This document shows, one piece after another, positions 6,727 through 14,027 of a DNA stretch of 32,713 nt. The notes beneath the pieces were generated by a model, which was not told where the DNA came from, did no database searches, and was given only the letters and a program-made list of their open reading frames with translations. The translations under genes and the position numbers were made by a program. Numbering within the stretch: position 1 is the first letter of the stretch; each line of letters opens with the position of its first letter. The stretch comes from an uncultured Endomicrobiia bacterium (lineage in GTDB: Bacteria; Elusimicrobiota; Endomicrobiia; Endomicrobiales; Endomicrobiaceae): the NCBI GenBank assembly GCA_905234925.1, contig CAJOJJ010000024.1:1-32713 (forward strand). Reading direction: 5' to 3'.

Positions 6727-6860
6727 AAATTGCTGAAGCAATTTTTAGTAATGTACAATGTATAATGTACAATGTACAATAAACGGCGAGCGACAATTTG
6801 CAATTAGTAATTAGCAATTAATGTAAATTTTTGCGAAGCAAAAATCTAAATATAAAAACA
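6727..6860 (+). repeat. Spacer modules after the M23 gene: CGAAG-type hairpins and R2 palindromes
   Basis: Starts 1 bp after the M23 stop with the hairpin AAAATTGCTGAAGCAATTTT, followed by R2 units at 6751-6783 (ATGTACAATGTA repeated). TAATTAGCAATTA filler and a second hairpin with arms AAATTTTTGC and GCAAAAAT (6825-6846) follow. No gene seen. Confidence 0.7.
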
Positions 6861-7018
6861 CAACAAATCGCGAAGCGATTTCCAAGACCGCAGATTTTGA
6901 GATGAGCCGAAGTATTTGGCGAGTGCGGTGTGCTGAAATAAAAGCGAAGCGATTGGCACATAAGCGAGCCAAATACAATGGCGTAGTCCAAAATGTGCGG
7001 TCGTTATAAGGAACTACT
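6861..7018 (+). repeat. R9 branched element, copy B (upstream of bactofilin)
   Basis: P1 is GACCGCA (6886-6892) with TGCGGTC (6996-7002), extended by ATTTTG/CAAAAT after one mismatch. P3 is GTATTTGGC (6912-6920) with GCCAAATAC (6968-6976). P4 is GTGTGCT/GGCACAT (6928-6934/6955-6961). P1 and the outer P3 pair differ from the other copies but stay complementary. A CGAAG-loop hairpin precedes (6864-6881). The P2 hairpin is not evident in this copy. The ATG at 7019 is 16 nt after P1, with AAGGA between. Confidence 0.85.
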
Positions 7019-7381
7019 ATGAAAAATAAAAAACTAGAAGCTATCCAAACATGGATAGGAACGGATACCGTTTTTACGGGCGATATTTCAATGGCTAAAG
7101 GTATCAGAATAGACGGCAAACTTGTAGGGAATATTAAGGAATCCGAAAGTGTTGTAATAGGCGAATCCGCCGAGATTGAAGGAAATATCAACACCAAATA
7201 TATTGTAATTTCAGGAAAAATTAAAGGCAATATCAATGCAAACGACGGTATAGAGCTTTTGAGTACTGCAAAAGTTGAAGGAGATTTGTATACCAATATT
7301 CTTTATATAAACGAAGGTGCAATATTCAGAGGGCAAAGTACCATGCCTGTTGCCGAAACCGAACAGACGCAGGAAAAATAA
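7019..7381 (+). CDS. Bactofilin (polymer-forming cytoskeletal protein)
   Basis: 120-residue bactofilin (DUF583/PF04519 type): a right-handed beta-helix core with short hydrophobic-glycine repeats, here GDISMAKGIRIDGKLVGNI, then EIEGNINTKYIVISGKIKGN and KVEGDLYTNILYINEGA. Flanked by short flexible tails. Bactofilins polymerise without nucleotide and localise cell-wall enzymes. The upstream neighbour is an M23 peptidase with one membrane helix, so both probably act together in cell shape. The leader is R9 copy B, with AAGGA before the ATG. Confidence 0.9.
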   Translation: MKNKKLEAIQTWIGTDTVFTGDISMAKGIRIDGKLVGNIKESESVVIGESAEIEGNINTKYIVISGKIKGNINANDGIELLSTAKVEGDLYTNILYINEGAIFRGQSTMPVAETEQTQEK

Positions 7382-7425
7382 AAAAATATATGATGTTTGT
7401 TTATAGATAAAAGGGGCTGTATATC

Positions 7426-8094
7426 ATGATGGATTTTTTGAGAAAACATAAAGTAAAAATTTTTTTAATAACCATATTAGGCTTTCTTGCAGGTATGTTT
7501 GTGGGGTTCGGCAGTTATATGTTTGGTAAAAAATTGGATATTAATACTATAGCTGTCGTCGGAAAAACAAAAATTCCGTATAAACTTTATTACAGCCTTT
7601 ATAATAATTCTCTTGATTTATTAAGAAAGTCCGGTTTGGAGATTACGGAATATTTGAGGACGCAAACTCAAAATGATATCGTCAGAGGTTTAGTGCAGGA
7701 CGAAATAATATGGCAGCAGACAAAAAAATACGGTATAACTGTTTCCGATGCCGAGCTTGCATCAGATATTCAGAAATATCCTTTGTTTTTAAATGAACAG
7801 GGACAGTTTGATGTCCGCTATTATTACAGATTCTTAAATAATTTAAGGCTTTCTCCTAAAGAATATGAAACTTTCAGAAGAAAACAAATTGCTTCAAATA
7901 AATTAAAAATTCTTATTGCGTCGGCGGCATCCGTAAGTGACGGCGAGCTTGAAGAGATGAAAAAAGAAATGCCGGATTTGAACAGGGAATACGCATTGCA
8001 GTTGAAAGCAAATGAAATTTTAAATGATTGGTTTGAAGGTATTAAAAAGAATATGAATATTGAGATTAATTTGCAGAATTCGACAGCCGAATAA
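7426..8094 (+). CDS. SurA/PpiD N-terminal-domain membrane protein lacking a rotamase domain
   Basis: 222 residues: short basic N-terminus, one transmembrane helix (about 12-34), then a periplasmic domain of the SurA_N/PpiD chaperone type (helical, with the DEIIWQQTKKYGITVSDAEL block). The parvulin PPIase domain of full SurA/PpiD is absent. Likely an inner-membrane-anchored periplasmic chaperone; clients unknown. Start at 7426 or 7429 (ATGATG), preceded by AAAGGGG. It lies 44 bp after bactofilin, so possibly in the same transcript as the envelope genes. Downstream is the tRNA-Asn promoter. Confidence 0.75.
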   Translation: MMDFLRKHKVKIFLITILGFLAGMFVGFGSYMFGKKLDINTIAVVGKTKIPYKLYYSLYNNSLDLLRKSGLEITEYLRTQTQNDIVRGLVQDEIIWQQTKKYGITVSDAELASDIQKYPLFLNEQGQFDVRYYYRFLNNLRLSPKEYETFRRKQIASNKLKILIASAASVSDGELEEMKKEMPDLNREYALQLKANEILNDWFEGIKKNMNIEINLQNSTAE

Positions 8095-8114
8095 AATTTT
8101 AAGCAATTTTTTTC

Positions 8115-8143
8115 TTGATTTTTATTTTAAAATACTGTAAAAT
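8115..8143 (+). promoter_or_regulatory. Promoter of tRNA-Asn
   Basis: TTGATT at 8115-8120, 17-bp spacer, TAAAAT at 8138-8143; the tRNA begins 22 bp further on. Confidence 0.65.
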
Positions 8144-8165
8144 ATTAGACCTTAAAGTAATTGAT

Positions 8166-8237
8166 TCCGACATAGCTCAATGGTAGAGCATCCCGCTGTT
8201 AACGGGAGGGTTGTAGGTTCGAGTCCTACTGTCGGAG
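8166..8237 (+). tRNA. tRNA-Asn (anticodon GUU)
   Basis: 72-nt cloverleaf: acceptor TCCGACA/TGTCGGA, anticodon stem TCCCG/CGGGA with loop CTGTTAA, T arm with GGTTCGAGTCC, discriminator G. No encoded CCA; a T7 run follows at once and may end transcription. Confidence 0.97.
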
Positions 8238-8246
8238 TTTTTTTAT

Positions 8247-8282
8247 CGTCATTGCGAGGAGCATAGCGACGAAGCAATCTTG
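8247..8282 (+). repeat. R4 palindromic repeat
   Basis: CGTCATTGCGAGG...CGACGAAGCAATCT; its ends pair as ATTGC/GCAAT. Further copies lie at 16818-16853 and, diverged, at 19775-19807. From general knowledge, this sequence type recurs in many unrelated bacterial genomes. Confidence 0.75.
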
Positions 8283-8307
8283 TCGTTGATGCAAAAAAGA
8301 AATCATG

Positions 8308-8499
8308 TTCTCGTTTGCTTGATAGCTCAGTTTTCTTGTTTTCGCAAACACGAAAACCATTCGCTTGAAATTTTTACGGCACGGGCTACAACTTGCAAAA
8401 TTCGCACTACCAATAGGAAAGCGAATTTTTCTTCAAACAAATCGCCCTAAGAATCTATTCTACTGATTCTTACCTTAAAATTTCTTCGCTCATAGACGG
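8308..8499 (+). repeat. R10 structured element, copy 1
   Basis: Shares TTCTCGTTTGCT (8308-8319), CCATTCGCT (8357-8365) and TTCGCTCATAGACGG (8485-8499) with copy 2 at 26513-26683. Between the last two blocks are nested inverted repeats: outer GAAATTTT/AAAATTTC (8367-8374/8477-8484), then AAAATTCGC/GCGAATTTT and TAAGAATC/GATTCTTA. A further hairpin GTTTTCG/CGAAAAC lies before CCATTCGCT. No gene seen. Confidence 0.7.
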
Positions 8500-8540
8500 T
8501 TAACGGTTTGCTCAAACAAAAAACTTCGCTTTATCTAGTC

Positions 8541-8735
8541 TGTCATTCCCGAAATTGTTGTTCTTTGTAGTTTTGCCGTTGTTGTTTGTCGTGGTCGTTG
8601 CTGACCATCTGAGCTTCCGACCATCCGACCTTCCGGTTGTTGTTGTCGGGAATCTATAGTATAAAAATACCTTAAACTTTTCAGCTGCTCAGCGTATCAG
8701 CTAAAAAATGCAAAGCATTTTTTAAGGAACATAAA
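8541..8735 (+). repeat. R3, R7 and R8 modules leading into the maf start codon
   Basis: R3 begins with TGTCATTCCCGA (8541-8552) and closes with TCGGGAATCTATAGT then ATAAAAATACC (to 8671); its interior is expanded with CCGACCATC-like units. R7 TTCAGCT tandems follow (about 8678-8702). Then comes the R8 hairpin AAAAAATGC/GCATTTTTT (8703-8711/8715-8723) with AAGGA directly after it, and the ATG at 8736. Confidence 0.75.
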
Positions 8736-9293
8736 ATGAAAATAATATTAGCATCTGCATCTCCTCGAAGAATAGAGCTTTTAAAAAAGTGGGGATTGAA
8801 ATTTTTAATATCTCCCGGCAGTATTGATGAACATACAAAATTAAAAAGACCTTCATCAATTGTAAAATATTTATCGTATCAAAAAGCGAAATTCATAAAA
8901 GAAAAAAATCCCGGAAGTGTTGTTATCGGTTCCGATACCATTGTTGTGCTTAACGGAGAAATTCTCGGTAAACCTAAAAATAAAAAAGATTCCGAAAGAA
9001 TAATAAGAGAACTCAACGGAAGTGTTCACAAAGTTTATACGGGAGTATCGATATTAAGCGATAATAAGGAGATTGTATTTTACGATGTTGCAAAAGTGAA
9101 AATGCAGCAACTTCCCGACGAAAAATTAAAAAAACTTTTCGGTAAACATATGGATAAAGCCGGTTCTTATGCAGTACAGGACAAAGATGACTGCTTTGTA
9201 AAAAAAATATACGGCGACTATTATACCGTTGTCGGTTTACCGTATATAAGATTAAAACAAGAATTAAAAAAATTTAAAATTAATTTAAAATGA
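8736..9293 (+). CDS. maf: Maf-family nucleotide pyrophosphatase
   Basis: 185 residues, normal for the family, which removes non-canonical or surplus nucleoside triphosphates (dTTP/UTP/CTP-type substrates in characterised members) and is linked to septum arrest. Visible motifs: LASASPRR near the N-terminus (5-12, phosphate binding), GSDTIV, the GKPK loop, HKVYTG, AGSYAVQ and GDYYTVVGLP. Translation starts at an ATG right after an R8 hairpin and AAGGA. The gene ends in a strong terminator shared with the convergent H1-like gene. Confidence 0.93.
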   Translation: MKIILASASPRRIELLKKWGLKFLISPGSIDEHTKLKRPSSIVKYLSYQKAKFIKEKNPGSVVIGSDTIVVLNGEILGKPKNKKDSERIIRELNGSVHKVYTGVSILSDNKEIVFYDVAKVKMQQLPDEKLKKLFGKHMDKAGSYAVQDKDDCFVKKIYGDYYTVVGLPYIRLKQELKKFKINLK

Positions 9294-9310
9294 ATACAAT
9301 AAATAAAAAA

Positions 9311-9346
9311 GAACCGACTTGCGTTAACAAGTCGGCTCTTTTTTTT
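9311..9346. terminator. Bidirectional terminator between maf and the H1-like gene
   Basis: Stem CCGACTTG/CAAGTCGG (9314-9321/9328-9335) with T8 downstream on the plus strand and a T-run on the minus strand as well. Confidence 0.88.
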
Positions 9347-9354
9347 ATATCAAC

Positions 9355-9741
9355 TTATTTTCTTTTTGCTTTCTTAGCAGCTTTTTTTGCACAGCCTTTC
9401 TTTGCACATGCTTTTTTAGCAGCTTTTTTAACAACAGCTTTCTTTACGGCTTTTTTAACTGCTTTTTTAGCAACTTTTTTTACAGCTTTTTTAGCAGCTT
9501 TTTTAGCTTTTCTTTTTGTTCCGCCTCTGGACATTTTTGCTCTGGAGATATCTCCGTTCTTGTCTAAGAAATAGAGGTATCCGGATTCTTTTTCAATTCC
9601 TGCTTTAGCAACTTTCGTTGTTTTTCCGCCTTTCTTTCCTGCTCTTGCCATTACTGATCTGGAAACATCACCGTTTTTGTCGATGAAATAAAGATAACCT
9701 TCTTCTCTTTTTACGCCTAATTTAGCAACTTTTTCTGCCAT
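9355..9741 (-). CDS. Lysine/alanine-rich histone H1-like protein with two YLYF-DKNGD repeats
   Basis: 128 residues in two parts. Residues 1-74 hold two copies of a unit of about 36 residues: K-V-A-K-x-G-(V/I)-x-(R/K)-E-x-GYLYF-(I/L)-DKNGD-(V/I)-SR. Residues about 75-128 are a KKA/AKK tail with three Cys, of the H1/Hc1 C-terminal type. The tail probably binds DNA or RNA nonspecifically and compacts the nucleoid; the role of the YLYF units is unknown to me. A perfect AGGAGG precedes the ATG, which suggests strong expression. The HTH gene at 9803 lies just upstream on the same strand. Confidence 0.75.
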   Translation of the reverse strand: MAEKVAKLGVKREEGYLYFIDKNGDVSRSVMARAGKKGGKTTKVAKAGIEKESGYLYFLDKNGDISRAKMSRGGTKRKAKKAAKKAVKKVAKKAVKKAVKKAVVKKAAKKACAKKGCAKKAAKKAKRK

Positions 9742-9802
9742 TTTAAAGCCTCCTGAATGAGTTTTTAACTTCCCAAAATTTTTATATATAAAATATATAA
9801 TT

Positions 9803-10021
9803 TTATTTTGTTGCAGGTTCTTTTTTAGTTATAACTTTATCTTTCAGCCAGCTGTCAACAACATCTTTTGAAAATCTGTACTGTTTTCCTATTTTTGAAG
9901 CAGGAATTTTTTTCTGTCTTATCAGATTATATATTGTGGATTTACCTATTCCCAAATACTCTGCCAACTCTTTAATATCCATGATTTGTTTATCGTTTTT
10001 GTTTTCCGTTATTTTTTCCAT
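9803..10021 (-). CDS. Excisionase-type helix-turn-helix DNA-binding protein
   Basis: 72 residues with one MerR-like/excisionase-family winged HTH: DIKELAEYLGIGKSTIYNLI as recognition unit, then IPASKIGKQYRFSKDVVDSWL. Such proteins bind DNA as small regulators; the excisionase name reflects homology, and no integrase or att site is seen here. It is preceded by a near-consensus promoter (10063-10091) and followed 61 bp later by the H1-like gene on the same strand, so the two may be expressed together. Confidence 0.82.
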   Translation of the reverse strand: MEKITENKNDKQIMDIKELAEYLGIGKSTIYNLIRQKKIPASKIGKQYRFSKDVVDSWLKDKVITKKEPATK

Positions 10022-10062
10022 TTGTTATCACTCGTTGTTTTTATTTCTTAATTACAGGCATT

Positions 10063-10091
10063 ATTTTACATTATTTATTTTTATTTGTCAA
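10063..10091 (-). promoter_or_regulatory. Strong promoter for the HTH gene
   Basis: On the minus strand TTGACA (10091-10086), 17-bp spacer, TAAAAT (10068-10063); leader about 35 nt. The spacer up to 10273 is very AT-rich with no gene. Confidence 0.7.
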
Positions 10092-10208
10092 TAGTTATTA
10101 TTCATTTTATTTTGTTGCTTAATTTTTTGTTTTTTTATTTTTTATCGTTTTTTCTTACTTGATTTTATTATTTGTTATTAAGTTTTATTAATTTGAAATT
10201 TATAAACA

Positions 10209-10238
10209 TTGGACAAATTTTTATGTAATATGTATAAT
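10209..10238 (+). promoter_or_regulatory. Promoter of the amidohydrolase gene
   Basis: TTGGAC at 10209-10214, 18-bp spacer, TATAAT at 10233-10238, 35 bp before the ATG at 10274. Confidence 0.6.
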
Positions 10239-10273
10239 ATCACAAAATAAAAGTAATTAATAATAGGTAATTT

Positions 10274-11065
10274 ATGATAATAGATTTTCATACTCACGTT
10301 TGGCCTGATAAGGCTGCAGAAAAGGCAAAAGAATATTTGGAAAAATCTTTTCGCAGACCGATGACTGCAGTTCCGACGGTAGATAATGCAATTGCCGTTA
10401 TGGATAAAAACGAAATTGATAAAAGCGTTATTGCTTCGGTTGCATCCCGCCCTAACCAAGTAGATCATATAAATAATTGGCTGTTTTCTGTTCCGTCGGA
10501 CAGGTTTATTAAGTTTGCGTCGCTGCATCCTTTCTATGACAAGTGGTCTTATGAGTTGGACAGAATCAAAGACAATGCTTCAGGAATAAAATTTCAGCCG
10601 GAATTTCAAATGTTTTTTATCGATGACGAAAGAGTTTTTCCCATGTACGAAAAAATTCAAAAATTGCAAATTCCTCTTTTGTTCCACTGCGGGTATGAAC
10701 TTTCTCTTACGGGGCTTGTTCAGGCAGGTCCTAAACAAATGAAAAATGTTAAAAAGCATTTTCCCGAAATAAAATTTGTTGCCGCACATATGGGCGGTTT
10801 TAAAATGTGGGATACGATAGAAAAAGAAATTGTCGGCGACAATTATTTTTATATGGACACCTCGTCGTCCGTAACTTTTATGCCTAAGGAACAGGTTTAC
10901 AGGTTTTTTAACAAACATGATAAAAATAAAATTTTGTTCGGTACGGATTTTCCGGTAGGTAATCAGGAAAAAGAATTGAAGTTTTTAAGAAGTCTTGATA
11001 TAGAAAAAGATTTTTTGGAAAAAATTCTGCACGGTAACGCCGAAAAACTGCTCGGCAATTTTTAG
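10274..11065 (+). CDS. Amidohydrolase-2-family TIM-barrel hydrolase
   Basis: 263 residues, family PF04909-like. Metal-site features: DFHTHVWP at the N-terminus (HxH), FHCGYE in strand 5, AAHMGG in strand 6, and FGTDFPVG with the catalytic Asp in strand 8, followed by the typical C-terminal ILHGNAEKLLG. Members hydrolyse or decarboxylate small cyclic or aromatic acids; the substrate cannot be told here. Own promoter, weak RBS (TAGGT). The frameshifted nuclease gene follows 39 bp downstream. Confidence 0.85.
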   Translation: MIIDFHTHVWPDKAAEKAKEYLEKSFRRPMTAVPTVDNAIAVMDKNEIDKSVIASVASRPNQVDHINNWLFSVPSDRFIKFASLHPFYDKWSYELDRIKDNASGIKFQPEFQMFFIDDERVFPMYEKIQKLQIPLLFHCGYELSLTGLVQAGPKQMKNVKKHFPEIKFVAAHMGGFKMWDTIEKEIVGDNYFYMDTSSSVTFMPKEQVYRFFNKHDKNKILFGTDFPVGNQEKELKFLRSLDIEKDFLEKILHGNAEKLLGNF

Positions 11066-11104
11066 ATTGTAAAAAAAATATTAATATTGTAAAATAAACA
11101 AGCT

Positions 11105-11976
11105 ATGAAACTTCCAAAAATAAAAAGATTCCCTTTTACGGATATTTTAGGCTGGTCGGTATCAAGGTTTGATACTTTCAGTAATTGTCAAAGACAATAT
11201 TTTTATAACTATTATCCTCGATATGACAGAGAAGTTCCTGCGGAGAAAATACAGAAATTAAAAGCTTTAACTTCTTATGCTCTCGAGGTCGGAAATATTG
11301 TTCATGATTCCATAAGAGATTTGCTTTTAAGATTACAAAAGTCTTCCAAGCCGATAAGCAAACCGAACTTTATGAAATATGTCCGCAATATGACGGAGAA
11401 ATATTGCGGCAGTAAAACTTTCTGTGAAGTTTATTATAAGCAGAAAGATAAAATTACCGTCGATGAAGTTTTTTGTCAGGCGGAAAAAATACTGGATAAC
11501 TTTTTAAAAAGTGACAGACTGAAATAGATAATTGGGTTATTGAACCGGAAGGGTTCGGCGAGACGAGAATTAACGATTATAAAGCATACTGTAAGGTGGA
11601 TTTTTTAATTCCCGTAAACGACAAAATTTATATTCTTGATTGGAAGACCGGCAAACAGGATTTAACTAAGCATACTAAGCAGCTGGTAGGATATTCTCTG
11701 TGGGCAAGTTATCATTTCGGTGTAGATTCTTCCGCAATTATACCGACGGTGGTTTATTTGAATCCGGCTTATTTTGAACAGCAGATAAATGTTACAAATG
11801 ATATGCTTATGAACTTTCAAAAGCAGGTTGAAGACGAAACGAAAGTTATGTACGATTATTTGAAAAGTATAGAGCATAATGTTCCTAAAGAAAAAGATTG
11901 TTTTGCAAAGACGGATAAAGAAATTTTTTGCAAGTATTGCAACTTCAGAGAACTTTGCCAAAACGACAGGTTATGA
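11105..11976 (+). pseudogene. Fe-S PD-(D/E)XK nuclease (RecB/Cas4-like), broken by a frameshift near 11515-11527
   Basis: The two halves are in different frames. 11105-11527 encodes the N-terminus with SVSRFDTFSNCQRQYFYNYY, typical of RecB-like nucleases, ending at TAG 11525. The second half is open from 11515 to 11976 and carries the catalytic VDFL...ILDWKTGK and the C-terminal Cys motif CKYCNFRELC. With the N-terminal Cys these could hold a 4Fe-4S cluster. Restoring one base between about 11515 and 11524 would give a protein of about 290 residues. Without repair the catalytic core is lost, unless the second half is translated alone. The last codons (NDRL and stop) come from R1 repeat sequence. 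No cas genes are nearby, so a repair or recombination role is more likely than CRISPR adaptation. Confidence 0.7.
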
Positions 11977-12120
11977 GCTTATAAGCTTATAAGTTATAAA
12001 GACAGGTTATAAGATTATGAGTTTATAAGGTTATAAAAGATAAGAGCAAAAAACTAATAAACTAATAAACTATAAACAAACTAATAACCTGATAACCTAA
12101 TAACCTAAATAACTGTTCAG
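11961..12120 (+). repeat. R1 AT-rich array between the nuclease and recA
   Basis: Begins AACGACAGGTTATGAGCTT, overlapping the nuclease stop codon. It continues with TTATAAGGTTAT units, turns over at ACTAATAAACTATAAAC, and ends in AATAACCTGATAACCTAATAACCT. The left and right arms are mutually inverted. The same order occurs at 17507-17584 and 32274-32408. Confidence 0.8.
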
Positions 12121-12185
12121 CTGAAATATGTAACAAAAGAATATATGTAAATATACAAATTAAATTTAAGTAATAGGAGAAATGT

Positions 12186-13256
12186 ATGTCCAATGCAGAA
12201 AAGATGAAAGCCTTAAATCTTGCTCTTTCTCAAATTGAAAAAGATTTCGGTAAAGAAGCCGTTATGAGACTGGGCGACACAAACCATGAAGATGTTGAAG
12301 CTATCCCTACGGGGGCTTTACCGTTAGATATCGCAATCGGTATTGGCGGAATTCCCAGAGGAAGAATAATAGAAATATACGGTCCCGAATCTTCGGGTAA
12401 ATCCACGCTTGCAATGTGCATTGCCGCACAGGCACAGAAACAGGGCGGAATTGTGGCATATATCGATGCAGAACATGCTATGGACCCGGAATATGCTTTA
12501 AAGCTTGGCGTCGATATCGACAATATGCTTATTTCTCAGCCGGATTCCGGCGAGCAGGCACTGGAAATTGCGGATAAACTTGTCCGTTCCGGTGCGGTAG
12601 ATTTGATAGTTGTGGATTCCGTTGCGGCACTCGTTCCCAGAGCGGAAATTGAAGGTGAAATGGGCGATGCTTTCGTCGGTGTTCAGGCAAGATTAATGAG
12701 TCAGGGCTTAAGAAAGCTTACCCCTACGGTATCAAAATCCAAAGCTTCAATTATTTTTATTAACCAGTTAAGGCAGAAAATCGGCGTTATGTGGGGCAAC
12801 CCCGAAACTACTCCGGGCGGACTGGCACTTAAATTCTATTCTTCCGTACGTCTTGATATAAGAAGAATTGAATCTATTAAGAAAGGTGACGAAATTTTGG
12901 GCAACAGAGTAAGGGTAAAAGTTGTTAAAAATAAAGTTGCCGCACCTTTCAGACAGGCTGAATTTGATATAGTTTTCGGGCAGGGAATTGATAAAACAGG
13001 TTATCTTATAGATATAGCGGTTAACGACGGAATTATAGAAAAAGCGGGTTCTTTCTACACATATAAAGATGAAAGATTCCAAGGAAAAGATAAGTTTAAA
13101 GATTTTCTGGCAAACAATGCCGAACTTGCTTATGAACTGGAAAATCTTATCAGAGAAAAGCACGGTTTGAAAGCTCTTGAAGTTCCTGCAGAACCGAAAG
13201 AAGAAACTAAAGAAGAAAAGCCCGTCGAGAAAAAAGAGAAGAAAGCAAAAAAATAA
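12186..13256 (+). CDS. recA: RecA recombinase
   Basis: 356 residues, normal length. Catalyses ATP-dependent strand exchange and triggers LexA-type cleavage. Walker [10 protein letters not shown] (66-74), the [12 protein letters not shown] Walker B strand, loop L2 with the [20 protein letters not shown] signature, and a charged Lys/Glu C-terminal tail are all present. GGAG precedes the ATG by a few bases. The rsmA start lies 2 bp after the stop, so the two are probably coupled. I saw no clear LexA box in the upstream repeat-rich spacer. Confidence 0.98.
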   Translation: MSNAEKMKALNLALSQIEKDFGKEAVMRLGDTNHEDVEAIPTGALPLDIAIGIGGIPRGRIIEIYGPESSGKSTLAMCIAAQAQKQGGIVAYIDAEHAMDPEYALKLGVDIDNMLISQPDSGEQALEIADKLVRSGAVDLIVVDSVAALVPRAEIEGEMGDAFVGVQARLMSQGLRKLTPTVSKSKASIIFINQLRQKIGVMWGNPETTPGGLALKFYSSVRLDIRRIESIKKGDEILGNRVRVKVVKNKVAAPFRQAEFDIVFGQGIDKTGYLIDIAVNDGIIEKAGSFYTYKDERFQGKDKFKDFLANNAELAYELENLIREKHGLKALEVPAEPKEETKEEKPVEKKEKKAKK

Positions 13257-13258
13257 AA

Positions 13259-14023
13259 ATGAGACAGCCGCACGGACAGAATTTTTTAATCGACAAAAAT
13301 ATTGCACGTAGAATCGTCGAAAGTGCAGCCGTTTCCAAACAGGACCTTGTTATAGAGATAGGCCCCGGGAAGGCTGCACTTACCGACATTTTAAAAGATT
13401 TAACTGATAATTTAATTGCAGTGGATATTGATTCGCATTTAGCGGCAGACCTTGAAATAAAATATAAAGATAATAAAAATATTACCGTCGTAAACAGAGA
13501 TTTCTTAAAATATGAGCTTCCCGATAAACCGTTTAAAATTGCAGCAAATCTTCCGTATAACGTCGGTACTGCCATAGTACAGAAATTTTTGACGAACAAA
13601 AATTTCGTTTCCGGTGTAATAATGCTTCAGAAAGATGTTATTGCCCGTTTGTTAAGTAAAGAAGGAACAAAAGATTACGGATACATTTCTTTGTTCAGAC
13701 AGTATTATGCCGACGGGGAATTTTTGTTTGATGTTCCGCCGGGCTGTTTCTCTCCTAAACCGCAGGTAATGTCCGCTGTGGCAAGTTTTAAAAATAAATT
13801 TCCTCAAGAACCGAATACAAATTTGTTTCCTTTAATAAAGCACTGCTTTTCCATGAGAAGAAAAACCATATTAAATTGTTTATCAACATTCCTTAAAATC
13901 GATAAAATTCAAACAACCGAAATTTTAAATAATTGCGGTATAGACATAATGCTTAGACCTGATAGATTGACACTTGAACAGTATAAAATTTTATCATCAA
14001 AAATAGTTGCTGTTTTAGATTAA
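13259..14023 (+). CDS. rsmA: 16S rRNA (adenine-1518/1519) dimethyltransferase RsmA/KsgA
   Basis: 254 residues. Dimethylates two adjacent adenines in the 3' terminal hairpin of 16S rRNA. Motifs: GQNFL at 6-10, the SAM-binding EIGPGKAALT (about 33-42), the acidic VDID loop, and catalytic NLPYN (97-101, motif IV). The C-terminal helical domain is shorter than in E. coli but in the family range. Starts 2 bp after recA, presumably in the same operon. Confidence 0.95.
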   Translation: MRQPHGQNFLIDKNIARRIVESAAVSKQDLVIEIGPGKAALTDILKDLTDNLIAVDIDSHLAADLEIKYKDNKNITVVNRDFLKYELPDKPFKIAANLPYNVGTAIVQKFLTNKNFVSGVIMLQKDVIARLLSKEGTKDYGYISLFRQYYADGEFLFDVPPGCFSPKPQVMSAVASFKNKFPQEPNTNLFPLIKHCFSMRRKTILNCLSTFLKIDKIQTTEILNNCGIDIMLRPDRLTLEQYKILSSKIVAVLD

Positions 14024-14027
14024 AATT

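Noticed and set aside
8238-8735. A hidden gene in the 500-bp spacer after tRNA-Asn
   Set aside because: All of it is accounted for by R4, R10, R3, R7 and R8 modules, and no frame of useful length is seen.
9290-9574. Plus-strand open frame opposite the H1-like gene
   Set aside because: Low-complexity Phe/Ala-rich translation is the mirror of the Lys/Ala-rich minus-strand gene, which has AGGAGG and clear repeats.
9803-10021. Excisionase-like gene as a sign of a prophage or integrative element
   Set aside because: No integrase, att-like repeats, phage genes or composition shift nearby; such HTH proteins are common as ordinary regulators.
11500-11514. TTTAAAA as a programmed -1 frameshift site in the nuclease gene
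   Set aside because: After a -1 shift the next in-frame codon but one is TGA (11512-11514), so the catalytic half would not be reached.
11105-11976. The nuclease as Cas4
   Set aside because: The Cys and DWK pattern is shared by many RecB-like nucleases; no CRISPR array or cas gene is present in the window.
12010-12120. Direct ATAACCT repeats as a CRISPR array
   Set aside because: Units are 7-9 bases, with no constant-length spacers and no cas genes; it is an AT-rich array seen in other spacers.
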